DNA of 13,943 nucleotides, taken from contig CAJLZR010000005.1 of NCBI GenBank assembly GCA_905211185.1, positions 1 to 13,943 of the forward strand, read 5' to 3'. The notes beneath the pieces were generated by a model. That model saw only the letters and a program-made list of their open reading frames with translations, ran no database searches and was not told the DNA's origin. The position numbers and the translations under genes are program-made. Shown here one piece after another: positions 7,408-12,641 of the stretch (positions are counted from its first letter, which is position 1; every line of letters starts with the position of its first letter). Origin of the DNA: an uncultured Oscillospiraceae bacterium. GTDB lineage: Bacteria > Bacillota_A > Clostridia > Oscillospirales > Acutalibacteraceae.

Positions 7408-7878
7408 TCAATAGATTCTATTTCGTTCTTTAAATGCTCGATCCATATCCCTTTGCGCAGATTTTTTAGCCATATCCTGGCGTTTATCATAGAGCTTTTT
7501 GCCCTTGCAAAGACCGATTTGCATTTTAACAATTGAGCCTTTAAAATAGCAAGAAATCGGAATAATTGAAAACCCTTGTTGTTTTGTTTGCCCATAAAGT
7601 TTGGCTATTTCTTTTTTATGCATTAAAAGTTTACGCACTCGCTTGGAATCTACGTTAAAAATATTACCTTGTTCATAAGCTCCGATATGCATACCATTTA
7701 CAAATATTTCGCCATCTATGATCGAACACCATGAATCTTTGAGGTTAACACTGCCTTTTCTCAGCGACTTTACCTCAGTACCTTTAAGCTCTATACCAAC
7801 TTCAAAACTTTCGATTATAAAATAATCATGAAAAGCTTTTTTGTTTTTTGCTATGGTTTTTATCGATTCTTGCGCCAT
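7408..7878 (-). CDS. smpB: SsrA (tmRNA)-binding protein SmpB
   Basis: SmpB binds the tRNA-like domain of tmRNA and escorts it to ribosomes stalled on truncated mRNA for trans-translation. The 156-residue protein has the OB-like core with [20 protein letters not shown] (28-47) and the basic C-terminal tail [19 protein letters not shown] followed by AFKERNRIY, which reaches into the mRNA channel. I chose the ATG at 7878 over one 12 codons upstream. It starts [19 protein letters not shown] as the family does, has AGAGGA six bases away, and the upstream ATG at 7914 lies beyond the expected transcription start. No ssrA RNA gene is seen in the flanks. It converges on the 911-aa gene through a shared terminator. 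Confidence 0.96.
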   Translation of the reverse strand: MAQESIKTIAKNKKAFHDYFIIESFEVGIELKGTEVKSLRKGSVNLKDSWCSIIDGEIFVNGMHIGAYEQGNIFNVDSKRVRKLLMHKKEIAKLYGQTKQQGFSIIPISCYFKGSIVKMQIGLCKGKKLYDKRQDMAKKSAQRDMDRAFKERNRIY

Positions 7879-7904
7879 GTATAATCCTCTCCCCAACAGT
7901 AAAA

Positions 7905-7933
7905 ATGTTAACAAAACTCTTTGAAAATGTCAA
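7905..7933 (-). promoter_or_regulatory. Sigma-A promoter of smpB
   Basis: On the - strand, a perfect TTGACA (7933-7928), 17 bases, then TAACAT (7910-7905) preceded by TGT, an extended -10. Transcription should start at about 7898, giving a leader of some 20 bases. This confirms the start at 7878. Confidence 0.8.
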
Positions 7934-7968
7934 TTTTACAAAATATAGAATAATTCTAAACAAACATC

Positions 7969-7987
7969 CCCCCAGCTTAGCTGGGGG
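7969..7987. repeat. GC-rich perfect hairpin (CCCCCAGC / GCTGGGGG)
   Basis: Eight paired bases with a TTA loop, strikingly GC-rich in AT-rich surroundings and lacking a T-tract on either side. It lies 13 bases from the next hairpin. It may be a second barrier between the secreted-protein gene and smpB, or a relic of a REP or IS200/IS605-type terminal hairpin. I cannot decide from sequence alone. Confidence 0.6.
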
Positions 7988-8000
7988 TGGTTATAGCCGT

Positions 8001-8028
8001 ATAAAAACCTTATATATAAGGTTTTTAT
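8001..8028. terminator. Perfect 28-base palindrome, likely terminator of the 206-aa secreted protein gene
   Basis: Positions 8001-8014 are the exact reverse complement of 8015-8028, with AAAAACC pairing to GGTTTTT around a TA-rich centre. Either strand ends in a run of five T, so it can terminate in both directions. It sits 82 bases beyond the stop of the - strand gene at 8111 and before the smpB promoter. Confidence 0.72.
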
Positions 8029-8069
8029 TAGTGCGCTTTAACGTTTTTGGGAGGGTGTAAATTCAATTA

Positions 8070-8123
8070 TTAAACTATGCTGCTTCCGCTTCCGGCGTGT
8101 TCAATGCGACCTAGTATTTTTTT
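8070..8123 (-). promoter_or_regulatory. Candidate -1 frameshift site and C-terminal extension of the secreted protein
   Basis: The codons before the stop read ATA AAA AAA TAC TAG, so the heptamer A AAA AAA (8123-8117) is in the phase of classical -1 slippery sites. Slipping back one base gives I-L-G-R-I-E-H-A-G-S-G-S-S-I-V and a TAA at 8070-8072. The extension is more GC-rich and protein-like than the AT-rich spacer beyond. It may instead be a recent one-base loss in a homopolymer (A8 to A7). Confidence 0.4.
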
Positions 8124-8731
8124 ATGGGTGACTTTTCCCCAATCTTTTGGCCCTCATGTTCGGTGCCTTTTATGGCCCTATCTACTAAATTATGTAAATT
8201 TACCGGAAAATAATCATAAAAAGGAAGCCAATCCAATATACCTCTGTTGGTATCTATTAAATCTTGAAAGTTTTCGCCATTGGAGAGTATACCATAGTTT
8301 AGCGCTTGATTTGAAACCACCGAACAAGGGTTAGGCATTATGTAATAGCCAATTGTTTTGTGGTTTTTAACTTGCTCTTGGTAATATTGAGTTGATTTAG
8401 TAAAATCTCCATAAATATATGTTGCACGTGTATAATAGCTTGGAATATTTGGTCGCTCCAGCTTCTTGCTCAAAAGCCATACGTTGAAACTATTTATATC
8501 TTTCATTGCGTATTCAGGTACTACATCATCGAATGCTTTTTTATCACCCCAAAAAAAATAGTGCCACTCGCCATTTTCATCCTGTGATATTATAGAGGTA
8601 TGGCCGGTTCCTCTGTCGCCTTTCATTGTTATTAGTATAGCATCTGCTTTTGCCGGGGTAGCAGTTATTAAATTTCCTATTGCAAATAAAACGAAAAATA
8701 ATAAAAAATTAAAAAATTTAAACTTCTTCAT
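8111..8731 (-). CDS. Secreted protein, candidate permuted papain-like (NlpC/LRAT-type) hydrolase
   Basis: A 206-residue protein with a clear signal peptide (MKKFKFFN, hydrophobic core, cleavage after PAKA at residue 29). The mature part starts with a beta-rich block GTGHTSIIS (41-49) followed by GEWHYFFWGDK (54-64); further on comes YYIMPNPCSVVSNQAL (129-144). A GHxxI histidine (H44) on a strand followed by an NxC cysteine (C136) heading a helix is the order seen in circularly permuted papain-like folds (LRAT, YiiX/PPPDE types) and in the C-terminal domains of some RHS-type proteins. I infer, without homology search, a Cys/His hydrolase or structural relative acting outside the membrane. The start has AGAGAGGA just upstream. 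The next gene upstream is an M23 endopeptidase on the same strand, so a cell-wall role would fit. The 3' end carries a slippery A7 run two codons before the stop. Confidence 0.8.
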   Translation of the reverse strand: MKKFKFFNFLLFFVLFAIGNLITATPAKADAILITMKGDRGTGHTSIISQDENGEWHYFFWGDKKAFDDVVPEYAMKDINSFNVWLLSKKLERPNIPSYYTRATYIYGDFTKSTQYYQEQVKNHKTIGYYIMPNPCSVVSNQALNYGILSNGENFQDLIDTNRGILDWLPFYDYFPVNLHNLVDRAIKGTEHEGQKIGEKSPIKKY

Positions 8732-8838
8732 TTTTATCCTCTCTGGTTATTAAAAAATTAATTAATAGACCCTATAAGGTAACGTTTTGTGAAACCTAAA
8801 AACGTGTGGACTATATATAGAACTTTGTTATATATTGA

Positions 8839-8861
8839 GGCCGGCTAATATTTAGCCGACC
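8839..8861 (-). terminator. Hairpin after the M23 peptidase gene
   Basis: A ten-pair stem (8839-8848 with 8852-8861, one G-T wobble) has a 3-base loop, beginning 14 bases after the M23 stop on the - strand. The downstream - strand sequence TCAATATATAAC has no proper T-tract, so it may be a weak terminator or 3' stabiliser with partial read-through into the secreted-protein gene. Confidence 0.6.
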
Positions 8862-8875
8862 GTTTTACATTTTTA

Positions 8876-10264
8876 TTAGTTTGCTTTAACATATTGCTGC
8901 GGGTCTTGTGCGCTTCCGTTTTTCCTGACTTCGAAGTGTAAGTGTAAGCCTGTTGAATCGCCTGATGTACCAATAATTCCGATCGCATCTCCTTGACCGA
9001 CTTTTTGTCCTTCTGAAACATTTATTGATTCAAGGTGAGCATATAAAGTTTGCATTCCGTTACCGTGATCTATTATTATATGATTTCCGTAACCTTTGTT
9101 GCTGCGTTTTACGCTTTTTACAGTTCCGCTTTTTGCTGCGACTACTGTTCTATCTGATATTCCGCCGCCTGCGATGTCGATTCCCGAGTGGTATACTGTG
9201 AAGTTTCTGCCGTGGGGATCAGATCTATAACCAAATGGACTGGTTATTTTTTTGGAACCTCTTGCCGGCCACATGAAACCGTCTGTTTCTTTTTTCGTTC
9301 CGACTTTAACTTTTTTAGCTACACTTTTTTCAAGTATTTTTCTTTCAACTTCTGTTTTGCCGATTTCTTTTCCGTCTTTATCATATTCAACTTTATAAGT
9401 TACGAGCTCGCGTCCGTTTTTACCTTCTTGCGTTACTTCTTCCGTACCTTTAAATTTTTCCGGATCTTCGGTTTTTTCGATTTCTGCAGTTACTTCTACT
9501 TCTTCTTTTACGATTTTAAATATATTTATGTGGAGCACTTTTTTTATCTTTTTGATTATTAATGTATCTCCAACTTTTATGGAATCTTCTTTGGCGTTGT
9601 TAAAAGCTAAAAGCTCTTCGGGCGTTACATCAAATTTTTCTGATATTCTAAGAACCGTGTCTTCTTCTTTTACGGTATATTTACTAATGGTTTCAATTCC
9701 GTCTGTTAAAACTTTTTTGATATCTTCTGCAGATTTAATTTCTTCAGGTGAGAATATACCTTTTTTTATTTCGAATTTTTCTTTGAATTCAACACTTGCA
9801 TCGCTGTTTTTTTCTTTTGCTTTGGCAAGTATGGAATTTTTGATATCATTAATTTCGCTTTCAACTTTTCCCGCTGTTATAAGCTTTCCGTTTACGTATA
9901 CTCCATAGCCTTCGGTTATTATTTCTTGGGATTTTTCCATGATCTTATCTTTTACTTCGCTTGGAGATTCACAGCATTCTGTTTTATTCACAGGTGAAAC
10001 TTTAACTTGAGTATTTGCGTTTTTAATTTCAGATTTATTTTTCGAACTTAATTGATCCCTGATCATATCAGTTGCTTCTTCGTATACTGTTTCATTTGAT
10101 ACTGTTGCGATCGGTGTTCCTTGGCATTCAAGAGTTAAACCGTAGCTTTGGTTATTTAAAGTAAATATTGTTGCGCCGAATATAGCTATCGAAGATAAAG
10201 GGATTAATCCTGTTTTAACGAGTTTATTGTTTAAAATAGTTTCTCCTATTGATTTAAAATCCAT
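8876..10264 (-). CDS. Membrane-anchored LysM-G5-M23 peptidoglycan endopeptidase
   Basis: A 462-residue cell-wall hydrolase expected to cut peptide cross-links outside the membrane. There is a hydrophobic anchor or signal segment (about 18-36), then a long Lys/Glu-rich region. A LysM domain follows (196-237, YTVKEEDTVLRISEKFDVTP onward), then a G5 domain (about 245-322) and the M23 (LytM-like) domain (about 328-459). Zinc ligands by family pattern are H359, D363 (HSGID) and H443; H410 (YAH) and H441 (HLH) are the catalytic histidines. All are present, so it should be active. The ATG at 10264 is 13 bases from a perfect AGGAGG, a long spacing; no ATG, GTG or TTG is closer in frame. It is divergent from aspS and has its own promoter with candidate regulatory repeats upstream. 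Confidence 0.93.
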   Translation of the reverse strand: MDFKSIGETILNNKLVKTGLIPLSSIAIFGATIFTLNNQSYGLTLECQGTPIATVSNETVYEEATDMIRDQLSSKNKSEIKNANTQVKVSPVNKTECCESPSEVKDKIMEKSQEIITEGYGVYVNGKLITAGKVESEINDIKNSILAKAKEKNSDASVEFKEKFEIKKGIFSPEEIKSAEDIKKVLTDGIETISKYTVKEEDTVLRISEKFDVTPEELLAFNNAKEDSIKVGDTLIIKKIKKVLHINIFKIVKEEVEVTAEIEKTEDPEKFKGTEEVTQEGKNGRELVTYKVEYDKDGKEIGKTEVERKILEKSVAKKVKVGTKKETDGFMWPARGSKKITSPFGYRSDPHGRNFTVYHSGIDIAGGGISDRTVVAAKSGTVKSVKRSNKGYGNHIIIDHGNGMQTLYAHLESINVSEGQKVGQGDAIGIIGTSGDSTGLHLHFEVRKNGSAQDPQQYVKAN

Positions 10265-10333
10265 AAAGATTGGATTGCCTCCTGTATTTTGTTAGGTCAT
10301 TTGTTTTATAAAGAAATTTCGCTTCTTAAATAC

Positions 10334-10361
10334 ATTATAACAAAAAATTACAAAAAATCAA
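10334..10361 (-). promoter_or_regulatory. Promoter of the M23 peptidase gene
   Basis: On the - strand, TTGATT (10361-10356), 16 bases, then TATAAT (10339-10334) preceded by TGT, an extended -10. The start should be about 10327, giving a leader of about 60 bases that includes AGGAGG. Confidence 0.72.
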
Positions 10362-10364
10362 CAA

Positions 10365-10387
10365 AATGTAACTAAAATCGTAACATT
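10365..10387. promoter_or_regulatory. Repeat abutting the M23 promoter -35, possible operator
   Basis: TGTAAC (10367-10372) and CGTAAC (10379-10384) are direct half-sites with a 12-base period; the same stretch reads as an imperfect inverted repeat AATGTAAC / GTAACATT. It resembles the WalR (YycF) box, two TGTWAH hexamers with a 5-base gap, but the gap here is 6 and one half-site has a mismatch. WalR controls cell-wall hydrolases in Bacillus and relatives. Confidence 0.35.
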
Positions 10388-10403
10388 AACCATTATTATA
10401 GTC

Positions 10404-10410
10404 TTCGACA
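10404..10410 (-). promoter_or_regulatory. Spo0A-box-like heptamer (TGTCGAA on - strand)
   Basis: The - strand reads AATGTCGAA, matching the TGTCGAA core of the Spo0A box. It lies about 80 bases upstream of the expected M23 start site and about 100 upstream of the aspS start site. A single seven-base match can occur by chance. Confidence 0.28.
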
Positions 10411-10471
10411 TTTGCAAATATGGTGAAAATGCACTTAAATTTTGGTTAAATAAAAATGATGATGGCGGTGG

Positions 10472-10501
10472 TTGAAACAAAACACGGAAGCGTGGTATAA
10501 T
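10472..10501 (+). promoter_or_regulatory. Sigma-A promoter of aspS-gatC-gatA
   Basis: TTGAAA (10472-10477), 18 bases, then TATAAT (10496-10501) preceded by TGG, an extended -10. The start should be about 10508, leaving a leader of roughly 62 bases, too short for a T-box. AGCGT (10489-10493) and ACGCT (10504-10508) form an inverted repeat around the -10. Confidence 0.82.
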
Positions 10502-10570
10502 AAACGCTGTTTGTGGGCTTAAAATATATATTGTTTATATAAAGTAAATCAGGAAAGGATAAGTTACATT

Positions 10571-12322
10571 ATGATTTTAAAAAATGAATATCGCAGCGAG
10601 TATTGCGGAAACGTTACGGAAAGTCAAGTTGGAGAGGCCATCAAAGTTGCCGGATGGGTTGAAAACATTCGTGATCACGGCGGAATAACTTTTTTGGATG
10701 TTCGTGACCATTACGGAAACGTCCAAGTTGTTTTAAACGATGATAAGATGCTCGAGGGTATAGCAAAAGAAACTGTTATATCCGTTTCCGGAAAAGTTCT
10801 TAAGAGGACTGAAGAAAATATAAACGAGAAACTAAAAACAGGCAAAATTGAAATAAAATGTGAAGATATTAGGATTTTAAGCAAATCACGTGAACTTTTG
10901 CCATTTGAGATTACAAGTTCGACCGACACAAAAGAAGAACTTAGACTAAAATATAGGTTTTTGGATTTAAGAAATAAAGATGTGCATAAAAATATAGTAT
11001 TGCGCTCGGATATACTTCATTTTTTAAGAAACAAAATGCATGATTTGGGGTTTACGGAAGTTCAAACACCGATTTTATCCGCATCATCTCCTGAGGGCGC
11101 TAGGGACTATTTAATTCCAAGCCGTAAGCATCATGGCAAATTTTATGCTCTCCCTCAAGCACCGCAGATATTTAAGCAGCTTTTAATGGTTTCGGGATTT
11201 GATAAATATTTCCAAATAGCACCTTGTTTTCGTGATGAAGATGCAAGGGCAGACCGTTCGCCCGGAGAATTTTATCAGCTCGATTACGAAATGTCTTTTG
11301 CCACGCAAGAAGAAGTTTTTAAGGTAACTGAAGATGTAATTTACGAAACATTTACCAAATTTTCCGATAAAAAAGTTTCCGAAAAGCCGTTTAAGCGCAT
11401 ACCTTATTCGGAGGCTATGCTAAAGTATGGGTCCGATAAGCCCGACCTTAGAAATCCGCTTGAAATAATTGACGTAAGTGATATTTTTGCGGGTTCCGGC
11501 TTTGCAGCTTTTGACGGTAAAACAGTGCGCAGTATAACGGTTAAAGGCTGCGCAAATCAGCCGAGAAAATTCTTTGATAAAATGAATGACTTTGCTTTAG
11601 AAATAGGAATGAAAGGTCTTGGCTATATAAAAGTAACGGAAAACGGCGAATTTAACGGCCCAATAAATAAATTTATTCCTGAAGATAAACGAGAAGAACT
11701 TATAAATAGGACAAATTTAGTATCTGGCAGCGTTATATTCTTTATTGCAGATAATGCCAAGAGTGCGCCTAAATTTGCGGGGCAAATAAGAACTGAGCTT
11801 GCAAAACGCCTTGATTTAATCGATAAGAGCAGGTTTGACTTTTGCTTTATTGTAGATTTCCCGATGTATGAGCAAGACGAAGAAACGGGAGAAACAATAT
11901 TTACGCACAATCCGTTTTCTATGCCGCAAGGAGGACTTAAAGCCCTTAATGAAATGAATCCGCTTGATATTTTGGCTTATCAATATGACTTGGTTTGCAA
12001 TGGTATAGAGCTTTCGTCCGGAGCGGTTAGAAATCATGACCCTGAAATAATGGTAAAAGCTTTTGAGATAGCGGGATATACGGAAGAAACAATAAAGGAA
12101 AAATTTGGAGCTCTTTATAATGCATTTAAGTTTGGTGCCCCGCCGCATGCGGGGATGGCTCCGGGCGTTGACCGTATGATAATGTTACTTACCGATGAAG
12201 AAAACATAAGAGAGATTATAGCATTCCCGATGAATAGTAACGCACAAGACGTAATGCTTGGTTCGCCGAATGAAGTTACAGAACAACAACTGCGTGAAGT
12301 TCACATCAAAATAAGAGGATAA
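10571..12322 (+). CDS. aspS: Aspartyl-tRNA synthetase, probably non-discriminating
   Basis: A class II synthetase that charges tRNA(Asp), and probably tRNA(Asn), with aspartate. It has 583 residues, the bacterial-type length. The N-terminal anticodon-binding OB fold is at about 20-105, with WVENIRDHGGITFLDVRD (29-46). The catalytic core includes SPEGARDYLIPSR (173-185), FYALPQAPQIFKQL (191-204) and FRDEDARADRSPGEFYQLD (220-238). The bacterial GAD insertion domain is at about 300-410, and motif 3 is GAPPHAGMAPGVDRM (522-536). In RDHGG, H36 aligns with the His reported for non-discriminating AspRS (Leu in the E. coli enzyme, RDLGS). RADRSPGEFYQLD carries an extra Gly relative to E. coli and resembles a form I associate with alphaproteobacteria and some Clostridia. 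AAAGGA precedes the ATG. gatC starts 14 bases after the stop. Confidence 0.97.
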   Translation: MILKNEYRSEYCGNVTESQVGEAIKVAGWVENIRDHGGITFLDVRDHYGNVQVVLNDDKMLEGIAKETVISVSGKVLKRTEENINEKLKTGKIEIKCEDIRILSKSRELLPFEITSSTDTKEELRLKYRFLDLRNKDVHKNIVLRSDILHFLRNKMHDLGFTEVQTPILSASSPEGARDYLIPSRKHHGKFYALPQAPQIFKQLLMVSGFDKYFQIAPCFRDEDARADRSPGEFYQLDYEMSFATQEEVFKVTEDVIYETFTKFSDKKVSEKPFKRIPYSEAMLKYGSDKPDLRNPLEIIDVSDIFAGSGFAAFDGKTVRSITVKGCANQPRKFFDKMNDFALEIGMKGLGYIKVTENGEFNGPINKFIPEDKREELINRTNLVSGSVIFFIADNAKSAPKFAGQIRTELAKRLDLIDKSRFDFCFIVDFPMYEQDEETGETIFTHNPFSMPQGGLKALNEMNPLDILAYQYDLVCNGIELSSGAVRNHDPEIMVKAFEIAGYTEETIKEKFGALYNAFKFGAPPHAGMAPGVDRMIMLLTDEENIREIIAFPMNSNAQDVMLGSPNEVTEQQLREVHIKIRG

Positions 12323-12336
12323 TAAGGGGGATTTTT

Positions 12337-12615
12337 ATGATAAGCCGTGAAGAAGTTTTAAATTTAGCAAACCTTTCCAAACTTTATCTTGATGAAGGCG
12401 AGATTGTGGGGACTCAAAAAGAAGTAGAAGGCATGATAGATTTTGTAAATGAAATAAATAATATAAATGCGAATTTTAAAGATGCCAATGCGCAAAGCAA
12501 TATATCAAATGCATTTCATGAAGATGAAATTAAAGAATCTTACCCGAGGGAAGAAATTTTGAAAAACGTAAATGGTGGAAAAGATGGATTTTTCTATATC
12601 AAAAAATTTAACTGA
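12337..12615 (+). CDS. gatC: Asp/Glu-tRNA amidotransferase subunit C
   Basis: A small subunit that wraps around GatA and GatB and stabilises the GatCAB amidotransferase, which converts Asp-tRNA(Asn) and/or Glu-tRNA(Gln) to the cognate amidated forms. The 92 residues carry the family pattern: N-terminal VLNLANLSKLYLDEGE (7-22), a helix with EVEGMIDFVNEINNIN (29-44), and a C-terminal tail with REEILKNVNGGKDGFFYIKK (71-90) corresponding to the usual R-x-x-x-L-x-N-A segment. AAGGGGG lies upstream of the ATG. It sits 14 bases after aspS and 26 before gatA, so the three are one operon. Confidence 0.94.
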   Translation: MISREEVLNLANLSKLYLDEGEIVGTQKEVEGMIDFVNEINNINANFKDANAQSNISNAFHEDEIKESYPREEILKNVNGGKDGFFYIKKFN

Positions 12616-12641
12616 TTTTGTGTTTGGGAGGCCAAAGGTAT

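Noticed and set aside
7879..7914. Upstream ATG giving smpB 12 extra residues ([12 protein letters not shown])
   Set aside because: It lies upstream of the predicted transcription start and overlaps the -10 region; family proteins begin at MAQES-like positions with the AGAGGA site.
7344..8110. tmRNA (ssrA) next to smpB
   Set aside because: No tRNA-like ends or tag reading frame found; the flanks hold only terminators, promoter and hairpins.
8077..8334. + strand open frame opposite the secreted protein
   Set aside because: No ribosome binding site, no recognisable product; opposite a gene with a clear signal peptide.
9188..9908. Two Phe/Ser-rich + strand open frames opposite the M23 gene
   Set aside because: They are complements of Lys/Glu-rich codons in a certain M23 gene.
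10502..10570. T-box or other riboswitch ahead of aspS
   Set aside because: The leader from the predicted start is only about 62 bases, with no room for a specifier loop, T-box and terminator.
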